NCBI RefSeq assembly: GCF_003967035.1
Contig: NZ_AP018560.1
Location: 2,810,970 to 2,874,969 of the forward strand
DNA: 64,000 nt
Direction: 5' to 3'
Source of the DNA: Aerosticca soli
GTDB taxonomy: Bacteria > Pseudomonadota > Gammaproteobacteria > Xanthomonadales > Rhodanobacteraceae
The position numbers and the translations under genes were made by a program. The notes beneath the pieces are model-generated. The model saw nothing but the letters and a program-made list of their open reading frames with translations, searched no databases and was not told the DNA's origin. This document shows, piece after piece, positions 1 through 9,170 of this stretch. Every line of letters starts with the position of its first letter. Position 1 is the first letter of the stretch.

Positions 1-702
1 CTCGAGGGTGCCGACGCGGACACGCTCGCGCTCGCCGCCGAGCTGGCCTTCCGCCAGGGCTGGTACGACCGTGCGATCTACGTGTTCAGCCACGGTCCGG
101 GGCTGCGCTACTACGACCGTCGCTTTCCGCTGGCCGAGGAGGACGGCCTGCCGGCGCAGGCCGATCAGGCGGGCATCGAGCCGGCCTTCGCCTATGCGAT
201 CGCCCGCGCCGAGAGCGCCTGGACCGTCGATGCCCGCTCCGGCGCCGACGCCCGCGGGCTGATGCAGCTGCTGCCGACCACCGCCGCCCAGGTCGCGCGG
301 CGGCACGGGCTGGACTGGCAGGGCGGCGATTCGCTGTACGACCCGGCGGTGAACGTCGCCCTCGGCACGCGCTACCTCGCCGAGCTCGCCGGGCGCTTCG
401 GCGGCGCGCCGTGGCTGACCGCGGCGGCCTACAACGCCGGTCCGGACAAGGTGCAGCAATGGCTGGACGCCCGCGGCGCGCTGCCGCCGGACGTCTTCAT
501 CGCCACCATCCCCTATGCCGAGACGCGCGAGTACGTGGCGCGGGTGCTGGCCTTCAGCGTGATCTACGACTGGCGCCTGCATGGCGCGCCGCTGCCCATG
601 AGCGCGCGCCTGCAGCCGCCCGGCCAGGCCGCCCCGGCCGCGACGCGCCGGCCGGTGAGCTGCGCCGCCGCTCCCGCGCCGGCCGAACTGGAGACGCGCT
701 GA
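1..702 (+). CDS. slt: Soluble lytic murein transglycosylase, C-terminal part (partial)
   Basis: The reading frame is open from base 1, so the gene begins outside the window and only about 233 C-terminal residues are visible. They hold the SLT (goose-lysozyme-like) catalytic domain: the catalytic Glu lies in ARAESAW (codon near 211-213), followed by the family motif GLMQLLPTTA and later AAYNAGPDKV. Family knowledge: it cleaves the MurNAc-GlcNAc bond of peptidoglycan and leaves a 1,6-anhydro end, acting in the periplasm. The missing upstream part would be the signal peptide and the alpha-superhelical ring of Slt70. A short Ala/Pro-rich tail follows the domain. It converges on the trehalase gene with a 9-bp gap. 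Confidence 0.88.
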   Translation, partial: LEGADADTLALAAELAFRQGWYDRAIYVFSHGPGLRYYDRRFPLAEEDGLPAQADQAGIEPAFAYAIARAESAWTVDARSGADARGLMQLLPTTAAQVARRHGLDWQGGDSLYDPAVNVALGTRYLAELAGRFGGAPWLTAAAYNAGPDKVQQWLDARGALPPDVFIATIPYAETREYVARVLAFSVIYDWRLHGAPLPMSARLQPPGQAAPAATRRPVSCAAAPAPAELETR

Positions 703-711
703 GCGGCCTTC

Positions 712-2355
712 TCAGGGCGTGGCCACCGCGGTGCGGGCGTTTTTTAGCAGCTCCTGCAGCTTGAGATAGACGCCGTTGGTCCAGCCGAAGCCGATCACGT
801 TCTCGCTGTAGCCGGCGGTGATCTGCACCTGCGCGCTGCCGGTGACCATGTCGTACTTCTCCCGGATGGTGCCGTCCGCGGCCAGGCCGCGATCCACGGT
901 GGCGGCGAACTTGGCGGCGAGCCGACGCGCATCGTCGTGGAAGCCATAGGCCTCGAGCCCGGCGATCGCCAGCCAGTGGGTCGGCGCCCAGCCGAACGGT
1001 TCGTCCCATTGCGCGCCGCTCGGGCGCGTGCTCATCGACAGGCCGCCCTTGCGCTCGAACAGCGCCAGCTGGCGCTGCACCGCCCGGGCCTGCTCGGCCG
1101 AGGCCACCCCGGCCCACAGCGGATAGAAGGTGTTGAGGTAGGGGTCGGGGTTGGCGCGACGGGCGACGAAGTCGTAGTCGCAGTAGCGGCCGAGCGCGGG
1201 CTGCCACAGATAACGGTCGATCGCCGCCTTGCGCGCGGCGGCGGCCTGCTCGAAACGCTGCGCGTCCGCGACCTTGCCCAGGCGCAGGGCGAAATCGTGC
1301 AGGTCGCGCTCGTAGCGGTACAGCAGGCTGTTGAGATCCACCGGCGCGTAGTGGTGGGTAAGCCCGGCGTAGGGCCCGAAGTGGAAGTTGGTGTCGAAGC
1401 CCGACTCGCGCATCGCGCGGTCGCCGCGATAGAAATCCGCGCGCAGGCGATGGCCGTCCTGCCAGGCCTGCAGACAGATGGTCGAGGCGCGCACGTCGCA
1501 ACTGCGGGTGGCCAGCTGCGCGGCCTCGGCCGCGTCCGGATGCTCGGGCGCGGCGATCAGGTAACCCGGGTCCTGCTCGGGATGGGCGAGCGCCCAGGCG
1601 ATCACGCCGCGGTAGTAGCTGGCGTCTTTCATCTCCGGCACCGGCCCGGCGCCGAAGTCGAAATAGCGCGCGAGGCCGGTGTCGCCGGCGCGGTGCTCGG
1701 GTCGCGTCCAGGTGGCGTAGTCGCGCAGCACCAGCGGATAGGCACGGGCCAGCCAGGCGCTGGCTTCGCCGGCATCCTTGAAGCTCGCCGGATCGTCCAG
1801 CACCGCGCGGATCATCGCGGTGAGGAACGGCGGCTGCGAACGGGTGAGGTAATAGGTGCGGTTGGCGTTCAGCACCGCGCCGTAGTGCTCGACCTCGAAC
1901 AGGAAGTTCTCCACCATGCCACGCGCCAGCGCCTCGCGATGATCGGCAATGAGGCCGAGCACGATGAAGTAGCTGTCCCAACCGTACATCTCGTTGAAGC
2001 GCCCGCCGGGCACCACGTACGGTTGCGGCAGGTAGAGCAGGCCCGGCGGCAAGCGGCTGGCATCGAGCTCGCCCAGCCGGGTGATCGCGGGCAGCGTGCG
2101 CACGTCGACGCGGCAGCGCTGCACGGCGCGGGTCAGCACGTCCGGCTGCGGCACACCGGCGGGCAGGTACAAGACCGGCGTGCCGTCGAGCTTGGGATCG
2201 GCGAGCGAGGCGCAGTCGTCCATCGAACGCGTGAGGGTGTCCCACGCCTGGTCGATGTAGGCGCGGGTCCGCGCCGGATCGGGCGTGGCGGCCGCCGCCG
2301 CGGCGGCGAGGACGAGAGCGGACAGCAGCACGGCGAGACGCTTGGACAGGGACAT
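712..2355 (-). CDS. treA: Periplasmic trehalase (GH37)
   Basis: Hydrolyses alpha,alpha-trehalose to two glucoses. The 547-residue product starts with a signal peptide (about residues 1-23, Ala-rich core), so a periplasmic location is expected. Both GH37 signatures are present: PGGRFNEMYGWDSY at about residues 116-129 and QWDEPFGWAP near the C-terminus. Length matches E. coli TreA (565). The frame is open much further upstream, but that stretch overlaps cca on the other strand; the ATG at 2355 begins the signal peptide and is the right start. It is divergent from cca with a 108-bp gap. Confidence 0.95.
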   Translation of the reverse strand: MSLSKRLAVLLSALVLAAAAAAATPDPARTRAYIDQAWDTLTRSMDDCASLADPKLDGTPVLYLPAGVPQPDVLTRAVQRCRVDVRTLPAITRLGELDASRLPPGLLYLPQPYVVPGGRFNEMYGWDSYFIVLGLIADHREALARGMVENFLFEVEHYGAVLNANRTYYLTRSQPPFLTAMIRAVLDDPASFKDAGEASAWLARAYPLVLRDYATWTRPEHRAGDTGLARYFDFGAGPVPEMKDASYYRGVIAWALAHPEQDPGYLIAAPEHPDAAEAAQLATRSCDVRASTICLQAWQDGHRLRADFYRGDRAMRESGFDTNFHFGPYAGLTHHYAPVDLNSLLYRYERDLHDFALRLGKVADAQRFEQAAAARKAAIDRYLWQPALGRYCDYDFVARRANPDPYLNTFYPLWAGVASAEQARAVQRQLALFERKGGLSMSTRPSGAQWDEPFGWAPTHWLAIAGLEAYGFHDDARRLAAKFAATVDRGLAADGTIREKYDMVTGSAQVQITAGYSENVIGFGWTNGVYLKLQELLKNARTAVATP

Positions 2356-2450
2356 GGGACTTATGGCCCGGTGAAGGGATCGGACGGGTAGCATCCCCAC
2401 ATCGCGGCCGGCAGGCAATCCTCGGCGCCCGGGCGGTCCGACGCGCATGG

Positions 2451-2463
2451 CACAATCGGCTGC
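2451..2463 (+). promoter_or_regulatory. -10-like element directly before cca
   Basis: CACAAT (2451-2456) is followed by 7 nt and then the cca ATG. No Shine-Dalgarno fits between them. If this is the -10 box, transcription would start at or next to the ATG, giving a leaderless mRNA. No clear -35 is visible. See the leaderless finding for the two parallel cases. Confidence 0.35.
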
Positions 2464-3702
2464 ATGCAGAGCTATCTCGTCGGCGGCGCGGTCCGCGACA
2501 AGCGCCTCGGCCGCGCGGGCGGCGATCGCGACCACGTCGTCGTCGGCGCCACCGCCGAGGAGATGCTCGCGCGCGGCTTCCGGCCGGTCGGGCGCGATTT
2601 TCCGGTGTTCCTGCATCCGCAGACCGGCGAGGAGTACGCCCTGGCGCGCACCGAGCGCAAGAGCGGGCACGGCTATCACGGCTTCGTCTTCCATGCCGAT
2701 CCCGGGGTGACGCTGGAGCAGGACCTCGCCCGCCGCGACCTCACCATCAACGCCATGGCCGAGGACGAGCACGGCCGGCTGATCGATCCCTTCGGCGGCG
2801 CGCGCGATCTCGAGGCGCGCGTGCTGCGCCACGTTTCCCCGGCCTTCGCCGAGGACCCGGTGCGCCTCTTGCGCGTCGCCCGCTTCGCCGCGCGCTTCGC
2901 CCCGCTGGGCTTCACCGTCGCTGACGAGACGATGGCACTGATGCGCGAGATGGTGAACGCGGGCGAAGTCGACCATCTGGTGCCCGAGCGGGTGTGGCAG
3001 GAAACCCGCAAGGCGCTCGCCGAGCCGCGCCCCTCGGCCTTCCTGCGCCTGCTGCGCGAGACCGGCGCACTCGCGGTGCTGTTCCCCGAGATCGATGCGC
3101 TCTACGGCGTGCCGCAGAGTGCGCACTACCATCCGGAGATCGACACCGGCATACACGTGGAAATGGTGCTGGATGCCGCCGCCGAGCTCGCGCCGGGCGA
3201 CGACCGGGTCGGCTTCTGCGCGCTCACCCACGACCTCGGCAAGGCGCTCACGCCGAAGGCCGAATGGCCGCGCCACATCGGCCACGAACGCCGCGGCCTC
3301 GCCCCGCTGCGCGCGCTCGCCGCGCGACTCAAGGTGCCGGCCGAACATGCCGCGCTCGCCGAGCTCGTCTGCCGCGAACACCTGAACGCGCATCGCGCAT
3401 TCGAGCTGCGCGCCGCCACCTTGCTCAGGCTGCTGATCGCCCTCGATGCGCTGCGCCGGCCGGCGCGGCTGGAACCGTTCCTCGCCGCCTGCGCCGCCGA
3501 CAAGCGCGGTCGCCTCGGCCACGCGCAGGACGACTATCCGCAGGCCGACTACCTGCGCGCCGCACGCGAGGCCGCCGCCGGCATCACCGCCGCGCCGTTC
3601 GTGGCGCGGGGCCTGGCCGGCCCGGCGATCGGCCAGGCGATGACGAAGGCGCGCATCGCGGCGCTGCGCGCGCTCAAGGCGGCGTGGCCTCCGGCGGGCT
3701 GA
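2464..3702 (+). CDS. cca: Multifunctional CCA protein (tRNA nucleotidyltransferase)
   Basis: Adds and repairs the 3'-CCA end of tRNA using CTP and ATP without a template. The 412-residue protein matches the E. coli enzyme from end to end: N-terminal YLVGGAVRD, the catalytic DRD pair near residues 21-23, [21 protein letters not shown], and a C-terminal HD domain with THDLGK that in this class carries phosphatase/phosphodiesterase activity. Start is the ATG at 2464; no ribosome binding site is evident. Convergent with the VanZ-like gene. Confidence 0.96.
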   Translation: MQSYLVGGAVRDKRLGRAGGDRDHVVVGATAEEMLARGFRPVGRDFPVFLHPQTGEEYALARTERKSGHGYHGFVFHADPGVTLEQDLARRDLTINAMAEDEHGRLIDPFGGARDLEARVLRHVSPAFAEDPVRLLRVARFAARFAPLGFTVADETMALMREMVNAGEVDHLVPERVWQETRKALAEPRPSAFLRLLRETGALAVLFPEIDALYGVPQSAHYHPEIDTGIHVEMVLDAAAELAPGDDRVGFCALTHDLGKALTPKAEWPRHIGHERRGLAPLRALAARLKVPAEHAALAELVCREHLNAHRAFELRAATLLRLLIALDALRRPARLEPFLAACAADKRGRLGHAQDDYPQADYLRAAREAAAGITAAPFVARGLAGPAIGQAMTKARIAALRALKAAWPPAG

Positions 3703-3716
3703 AGAACGCACGCCTT

Positions 3717-4127
3717 TCAGCGGCCGACCAGCCGCTCCACACCGGCCAGCACATGTCCCAGCGGCGTGCGCAGCAGGACCAGCGCGAGGGCGATGCCGGC
3801 GGCATCGGCGAGCACGTCGAGCGCATCGGCGTCGCGCGGCGGATCGAGCCACTGCGCGAGCTCGATGAAGACGCCGAAGAGCAGACAACCGAGCGCGGCG
3901 AGTCGGCGGGCACGCAGGCCCGGATACACGTTGCCCCACCAACCGCTGAGCACGGCGAAGGTGAACGCGTGCAGCAGCTTGTCGCCCGCGGGCACGGCGA
4001 GGGTGACGCCCGGATCCGGGCGCAGCGCCATCCACAGGGTGAAGAGCATCAGCGCGACGCCGATCCCCGTCCACAGCGGACACCAGCGCAACGGCGGCGC
4101 GACCGACGACCGGTGGACCGACCTCAC
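3717..4127 (-). CDS. VanZ-like family membrane protein
   Basis: 136 residues with about four hydrophobic segments and the family hallmarks DKLLHAFTFAVLSGWWG and DVLADAAGIALA. VanZ-like proteins are small integral membrane proteins; the founding member gives low teicoplanin resistance, but the role of chromosomal homologues is not established. Start is GTG at 4127, overlapping the TGA of the upstream methyltransferase gene (GTGA), so the two are translationally coupled and share an mRNA. That link is seen in sequence; no joint function is known to me. Confidence 0.82.
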   Translation of the reverse strand: MRSVHRSSVAPPLRWCPLWTGIGVALMLFTLWMALRPDPGVTLAVPAGDKLLHAFTFAVLSGWWGNVYPGLRARRLAALGCLLFGVFIELAQWLDPPRDADALDVLADAAGIALALVLLRTPLGHVLAGVERLVGR

Positions 4128-5314
4128 AGGCGCGCGCGCCGGTCCGCGGCGAGGAGTTCGTCGGGCAGGGCGAGTTCGAGGCCGCGCGCGAACAGCATCG
4201 CCTGGAAGCGCTCGCCCATCTGCCCGGGCAGGGTCAGGCGCTTGACTTCCTGGGCGAGGCCCAGCCGCCGGACCTCATCCTCGCTGGCCGACCAGGCCTG
4301 CTCGAACGCTTCCGGCAAGCCGTGGGCGAGCAGGAACGCGCTTTGCGGCACGTAGGCAAGTAGCTCGAAACCGGCGCCGTGGCCGGCTTCGGCCAGGGCG
4401 GTGAAGTCCACCGAGGCGGTGAGGTCGTTGAGACCGGGCAGGAAGAACGGGTCGGCATGCGCGCGATGGCGATAGTGCGCCATCAGCGTGCCGTCGCGCC
4501 GCTCGGGCAGATAGTACTCGCGGCGCGGATAGCCGTAGTCGACGAACAGCAGCAGCCCGGCCTCCAGCGTGCCGGCCACCGCCTCGAGCCAGTACGGCAG
4601 CTGCGGCAGGATCTCCGAGCGGTAGCCGTCGGCGAACGGCGCTTCCAGGTCGCGCTCGACGCGCCGCACCGCCGAGCGCACCAGCGCATCGGCAGGCAGG
4701 TCGCGGCGCACGAAGGCGCCGTGCTCGTCGAGCGCGACGTGTTCCTCGTACACCTCGCCCTGCGCGATCGCAAAGCGCGTGGCCGGCAGGGCGTCGATCA
4801 CCTCGTTGGCGAACAGCACGCCGCGCCACGGCGAGCGCGGCGGCCGGTCCAGCCATTGCACGCGGGTGGCGAGAGCCGACGGCAGCGCCGACCGCAGGCG
4901 CTCGCGCTGTCGTTCGCGCAGGTCGGCGCTGGGTTCGAGGATGAGATAACGCCGCGGCGGCGTGCCGCCTGCCGCCAGCGCACGCAGCGCGGTCTCGGCA
5001 AAGGCGCCGCTGCCGCCGCCGAGTTCGAGGACGTCCGCCTGCGCGCCGAGCGCGGCCAGGGCCGGGCGCATCGCCTCGGCCACGCAGCGGGCGAAGAGTT
5101 CGCCGAGCTCGGGCGCGGTGATGAAATCGCCAGCCGGGCCGAACTTGGTCTTGCCCGCGCTGTAGTAGCCCAGCCCCGGCGCATACAGGCAGCGCTCCAT
5201 GTAACTGGAAAACGGCAGCGGGCCGTGCGCGGCGATCATCTCGCGCAGCAGCGCGGCCAGGCGCTCGGCATGCGCGTGCTCCTCGGCACTGGGGGCGGGC
5301 AACGGACTGGACAT
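4124..5314 (-). CDS. MidA/NDUFAF7-type SAM-dependent methyltransferase
   Basis: 396 residues. The N-terminal block FSSYMERCLYAPGLGYY, then KFGPAGDFITAPELG, is diagnostic of the MidA family (DUF185); the SAM-binding loop VLELGGGSGAFAET follows at about residues 80-95. Eukaryotic NDUFAF7 methylates an arginine of the complex I subunit NDUFS2; the bacterial substrate is uncertain. The frame extends upstream to 5503, but the ATG at 5314 begins the conserved region and the extension overlaps a region of other coding sense. First gene of a two-gene unit with the VanZ-like gene. Confidence 0.88.
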   Translation of the reverse strand: MSSPLPAPSAEEHAHAERLAALLREMIAAHGPLPFSSYMERCLYAPGLGYYSAGKTKFGPAGDFITAPELGELFARCVAEAMRPALAALGAQADVLELGGGSGAFAETALRALAAGGTPPRRYLILEPSADLRERQRERLRSALPSALATRVQWLDRPPRSPWRGVLFANEVIDALPATRFAIAQGEVYEEHVALDEHGAFVRRDLPADALVRSAVRRVERDLEAPFADGYRSEILPQLPYWLEAVAGTLEAGLLLFVDYGYPRREYYLPERRDGTLMAHYRHRAHADPFFLPGLNDLTASVDFTALAEAGHGAGFELLAYVPQSAFLLAHGLPEAFEQAWSASEDEVRRLGLAQEVKRLTLPGQMGERFQAMLFARGLELALPDELLAADRRARL

Positions 5315-5393
5315 CGCCTGTGCGTAGCGGGAAAGCCACAAGCATAGCCGCAAGCCCGCGCATTTTTCGCCGCGGGCCTGGTGCCATGGACGT

Positions 5394-7520
5394 CTAGAAG
5401 TCTTTCTGCACGCTGAGATAGACGCCCCTTCGCGGACCGTACTGCGGGGCGCCGACGCCGACGCCGCTGCCGTCGCGCAGCTCGTAGCTGCGGTCGAGCG
5501 CATTGATCAGCGCCAGCTGGGTATGCAGCTTGCCGGTGGCCGCGAAGCTGAAGTCGTGCGAGAGGCTCAAGTCGAGCTGGAAGTAGTACGGCAGCGAGGC
5601 GCCGTTGGGCACGCCGCCATCCCTGCGCATGCCACTGCCGAAAAGGTAGTTGGCGCCGATGCGCGTGGCCGCGTCCAGCGCGTAGCTGATGCCGCCGGAG
5701 GAGGTCAGCTTCTGGTCGTGGTCCAGATGGATGTCGTGATCGGCGATGTAGGCGAGCTCTTCCGGTGCGAAGTTGTACTGCCCGGTGATCACGCGCCGGC
5801 CCATCGCCCGCCCGTAGGCCAGGTTGAAATAGGTGCTGATCGGGCCCGCGGCGTAATTGGCGGTGAACTCCACGCCGCGGATGTGGCCTTCGGCATAGTT
5901 GAAGGTGGAATACACCAGCGCCGCGCCGAACTGGCCTTCGTCCTGCAGGCGGCGGACCTTGCGGTAATAGGCGTCAAGGCCCAGGGTCAACGGGCCGAGC
6001 TGCTGCTGCACGCCGGCGTCGAAGTAGTCGCTGCGTTCGGCCAGCGGCGTGTTGCTGCCGTTGTCGGGCAGCGCGTTGGTGGTGCCGTCGAACTTGTGGA
6101 TCGCGGTGGTGGTGATCGCCTCCGTCGCCGGCGGCGTGAAGTAACGCGCGTAGCCGGCATGCAGCGTGGTGCTGTCGGTGGCCTGGTAGACCGCGCCCAG
6201 TCGGGTGCTCAGCTGGCTTTCGTGCCGGAAGGCCGAATAGACGTCGCCGCGCAGCCCGTAGTTCAGCGTCAGCCGGTCGCCTAAGCTCCATTCGTCCTGC
6301 ACGTAGGCCGAGCCGGTGCGGGCGATGAGCCGGTTGCGGTCGACGATGCCGATCGGCACGGTGCTCGTCTGCCTGCCCTCGCCGTCGGCGGGGAAAACCT
6401 GGGCATCGGTGCGGCTGGGCGCGCTCTCGAAGCTGCCGTAGAAACCGTAGCGCAGGGTGTGCGTATCGCCCAGCGGCGTGGCGAAGTCGGCTTGCAGCGT
6501 ACTCGCGCGGCTGCTGCGCGAGATCGCGCCGGCGATGCCGTTGAACATCAGGTCGCCGATGGGATCGGGGGTGAAGTCGAGGCTGGAATAACGTTGGCCC
6601 AGCGATACCTGGTAGTCGGTGGCGCCGAGCTTGCCCTGCAGGCTGAGCGCACCGAAGCGGGTCTGCTCGTGCTGGCGTTCGTTGAGCCGGGACGAATCGA
6701 AATCGGTCTGGTCCAGATACTGGAAGGCGGGCGTCTGGCCGGGCCGGTTCGGGATCTCGAAGCGGTTATTGGCCATGCCGAACAACAGGCTCAGCCGGGT
6801 GTCGTTGTCGATCAGGTAGGAGAGCTTGCCGAACGCCTTGACCTGGTTGGTGTGGTCGTGGTCGGGCTTGCGGCTGGCGGTCGGGTTCTCGATGCCGACG
6901 TCGTTTTCGAGATAGTTGGCGGTCAGGAACCAGCTCCAGCGATCCGCGCTGCCCCACAGCGAGGCATTCGGGTTGAGCGTGCCGAACGAGCCGCCGGTGA
7001 CGCCCGCGCTGCCGCCGTTGCCGAGCGCGTGGCCGTCGCGGGTGGCGATGTCCACCACCGCCGCGGTGCGCAGCCCGTACTGGGCCGGCAGGGCGCCGTC
7101 CAGCAGCTTGACGCTGCGGATGGTGCGCGCGTCCAGGGTCTGGCCGAAGCCGGAGATCGACTCGGGGATGATCACGCCATCAATGCGGTACTGCAGGTTG
7201 GCGTGGTCGCCGCGCACGTGCACGCCGCCATAGGAATCCTGCACCACGCCGGGCGCCTGCAGCAGCACCTGGTTGAGCGGTGTCGAGTCGCCGAGCGGCA
7301 TGCGTGCGATCGCCTCGCGATCGATCACATACTGGCTGGAGCCGGTGTCGGGCGAGAGTGCGTTGCGCGCCTGGTCCAGTGCCGCGCTGACGTCGACCGC
7401 GTCGAGCTCCTTCACCGGCTTGGCATCCTGCGGCGCGGGCGGAGTGGCCGTGCCGGCGAGCGTGGCGGCAGTGGCGGACAGGCCGGCGAGGGCCAGCGCA
7501 AGGGCAAGCGGACGGGGCAT
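5394..7520 (-). CDS. TonB-dependent outer-membrane receptor, possibly zinc-regulated
   Basis: 708 residues from the ATG at 7520: signal peptide (MPRPLALALALAGL...), plug domain (about 60-170, with VLLQAPGVVQDSYGGVHVRG and YRIDGVIIPE), then a 22-strand-type barrel ending in Phe (SVQKDF), the signal for BAM-mediated insertion. It should carry a metal chelate or similar ligand across the outer membrane with TonB energy. The ligand cannot be read from the sequence. The AT-rich dyad upstream resembles a Zur box, which would suggest zinc uptake (ZnuD-like); this is inference. The next gene upstream is on the opposite strand, so the receptor is monocistronic. Confidence 0.9.
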   Translation of the reverse strand: MPRPLALALALAGLSATAATLAGTATPPAPQDAKPVKELDAVDVSAALDQARNALSPDTGSSQYVIDREAIARMPLGDSTPLNQVLLQAPGVVQDSYGGVHVRGDHANLQYRIDGVIIPESISGFGQTLDARTIRSVKLLDGALPAQYGLRTAAVVDIATRDGHALGNGGSAGVTGGSFGTLNPNASLWGSADRWSWFLTANYLENDVGIENPTASRKPDHDHTNQVKAFGKLSYLIDNDTRLSLLFGMANNRFEIPNRPGQTPAFQYLDQTDFDSSRLNERQHEQTRFGALSLQGKLGATDYQVSLGQRYSSLDFTPDPIGDLMFNGIAGAISRSSRASTLQADFATPLGDTHTLRYGFYGSFESAPSRTDAQVFPADGEGRQTSTVPIGIVDRNRLIARTGSAYVQDEWSLGDRLTLNYGLRGDVYSAFRHESQLSTRLGAVYQATDSTTLHAGYARYFTPPATEAITTTAIHKFDGTTNALPDNGSNTPLAERSDYFDAGVQQQLGPLTLGLDAYYRKVRRLQDEGQFGAALVYSTFNYAEGHIRGVEFTANYAAGPISTYFNLAYGRAMGRRVITGQYNFAPEELAYIADHDIHLDHDQKLTSSGGISYALDAATRIGANYLFGSGMRRDGGVPNGASLPYYFQLDLSLSHDFSFAATGKLHTQLALINALDRSYELRDGSGVGVGAPQYGPRRGVYLSVQKDF

Positions 7521-7544
7521 CGGTACAGGCTCGAAGCGCGGGTA

Positions 7545-7559
7545 TTGATACAATATAAC
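7545..7559 (-). promoter_or_regulatory. Zur-like dyad upstream of the TonB receptor
   Basis: Read on the minus strand: GTTATA-TTG-TATCAA, in an AT-rich island within a GC-rich region, 25-39 bp before the start codon. Zur boxes of proteobacteria centre on GTTATA/TATAAC dyads; the right half matches 4 of 6. It could also simply be a -10 region (TATATT). Confidence 0.35.
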
Positions 7560-7701
7560 ATCCACCGGCGCGGCGTTGTCCAGCATCGGCAGGCCTTTTC
7601 AACGCGCCTTGCGCCGGCCCTGATCGCGCGTTCACCCGCGCTTGCCGACACTGCGGCACGGCCCGCCCGGCCGACCGTCGAAGCTGCCTCGAGGAACCGC
7701 C

Positions 7702-8370
7702 ATGTCGAACGATCGTCTACCCGCCCTGCCGCCGGCCCAGGAAGGTCACCGCATCGCCCAGGCGCTGTTGGACCTCGCCGGCCAGGTCCCGCCCAGTCGC
7801 GAGCGGCCGCGCACCCATCCGCATGCCGCGGCCCAGCGCCTGATCCACCGTGCCGCGCGACGGGCCGCGCTCACCTCGGGTTCCTTGTCGCTGCCGCCCG
7901 GCGTGATCGGCTGGCTCACCGTGCTGCCGGAAATCACCGCGATCTGGCGCATCCAGGCGCAGCTGGTGAGCGACCTGGCCGCGCTGTACGGCAAGCACGC
8001 CGAGCTCGGGCGCGAGCAGATGCTCTGGTGCCTGTTCCGGCATACCGCCGCGCAGGCGTTCCGCGACCTGGTGGTGCGCATGGGCGACCGCCTGCTGTTC
8101 CGCCGCGTGTCGCTGGGCGTGCTGCAGCAACTCCTGACGCGACTGGGCAAGCATCTGTCACGCCGCGCGCTCGGGCGCGGCGGCGCGCGCTGGCTGCCGG
8201 TGATCGGTGCGCTGGGCGTGGGTGCCTACGCCTATTACGACACCCAGCAGGTCGGCGCCACCGCGCTCGCCATGCTCGAAGGCGGATTCAGCCAGGAAGA
8301 CGGCGAAGCGGCGCCGCGCGTCTCGCGCGCGATTCCGGCGCAACGGCAGGAGAGCGACGCGCAGCGGTGA
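7702..8370 (+). CDS. EcsC-like family protein
   Basis: 222 residues; start ATG at 7702 with a GAGGAA ribosome binding site 6 bp upstream. Features: SGSLSLPPGVIGWLTVLPEITAIWRI (shown only in part in the family as the proline-rich hydrophobic helix), QAQLVSDLAALYGK, and a C-terminal hydrophobic hairpin RWLPVIGALGVGAYAYYDT. This arrangement matches the EcsC-like family, named after a B. subtilis protein encoded beside an ABC transporter; no biochemical function is established. The C-terminal tail is hydrophilic. Divergent from the TonB receptor, upstream of and parallel to the pteridine reductase gene. Confidence 0.65.
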   Translation: MSNDRLPALPPAQEGHRIAQALLDLAGQVPPSRERPRTHPHAAAQRLIHRAARRAALTSGSLSLPPGVIGWLTVLPEITAIWRIQAQLVSDLAALYGKHAELGREQMLWCLFRHTAAQAFRDLVVRMGDRLLFRRVSLGVLQQLLTRLGKHLSRRALGRGGARWLPVIGALGVGAYAYYDTQQVGATALAMLEGGFSQEDGEAAPRVSRAIPAQRQESDAQR

Positions 8371-8429
8371 CGTGCCCTGCCGCTTGCGGCAAGCTCATGG
8401 CCTCGCCTCCGTGCAAAGGCCAATCGAAG

Positions 8430-9170
8430 ATGGCGTCCCTTTCCTCCCGCCCGGTCGTCCTGGTCACCGGAGCCGCGCGCCGGATCGGCGCCGGCATCGC
8501 CCGCACCCTGCATGCGGCCGGCTACGACCTCGTCCTGCACCATCGCGCCTCGAGCGCCGAGGCCGCCACGCTCGCCGCCGCGCTCACCGCCGCGCGTCCC
8601 GACAGCGTGCTGACCGTACAGGCCGACCTTGCCGACGGCGCGCGGCTGCCCGCCCTGGTCGATGCCGCGCTCGACCGTTTCGGGCGGCTGGACGGCCTGG
8701 TCAACAACGCGTCGAACTTCGCCCCGACGCCGCTGGGCACGATCACCCCCGCCGACTGGGAAGCGCTGACCGCGGTCAACGCGCGCGCGCCGCTGCTGTT
8801 GAGCCAGGCCGCGGCGCCGGCGCTCGCCGCGCGGCAGGGCGCGATCGTCAACCTGCTCGACCTGTATGCCGAGCACCCGCTCGCCGGCCATGCGGTGTAC
8901 TGCATGGCCAAGGGGGCGCAGGTCACGCTGACCCGTGCCCTCGCGCTGGAACTTGCGCCGCAGGTGCGGGTGAACGGCGTCGCCCCGGGGGCGATTCTCT
9001 GGCCCGATGGCGGCAAGGGCGAGGCCGCGCGCGCGGCGATCCTCGCCCGCACGCCGCTCGGGCGACTGGGCCGGGTCGAGGACATCGCCGCCGCCGTGCT
9101 GTGGCTGTTGCGCGACGCCGCGTTCGTCACCGGCGAGATCGTGCACGTGGACGGCGGACGTACGCTTTAG
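8430..9170 (+). CDS. Short-chain dehydrogenase, pteridine reductase (FolM-like)
   Basis: 246-residue SDR with the NADPH-binding TGAARRIGAGIA loop (an Arg at the position typical of pteridine reductases), NNASNF, and the YxxxK active site YCMAKGA, preceded by LLDLYAEHPLAG where pteridine reductases carry an Asp. FolM/PTR1-type enzymes reduce dihydrobiopterin, dihydromonapterin or dihydrofolate. Context supports this: its stop overlaps the 3' end of folK, and folB follows. An in-frame ATG at 8397 is an alternative start; 8430 gives the usual N-terminus. Confidence 0.85.
   Translation: MASLSSRPVVLVTGAARRIGAGIARTLHAAGYDLVLHHRASSAEAATLAAALTAARPDSVLTVQADLADGARLPALVDAALDRFGRLDGLVNNASNFAPTPLGTITPADWEALTAVNARAPLLLSQAAAPALAARQGAIVNLLDLYAEHPLAGHAVYCMAKGAQVTLTRALALELAPQVRVNGVAPGAILWPDGGKGEAARAAILARTPLGRLGRVEDIAAAVLWLLRDAAFVTGEIVHVDGGRTL

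Noticed and set aside
937..2391. A 484-codon open frame antisense to trehalase
   Set aside because: Same GC artefact; no signature, and the trehalase motifs on the other strand are intact.
5394..7520. Assigning the first TonB receptor to the glycan locus
   Set aside because: It lies 7 kb away, reads as a single gene, lacks the carboxypeptidase-regulatory domain and has a metal-type rather than LacI-type upstream site.
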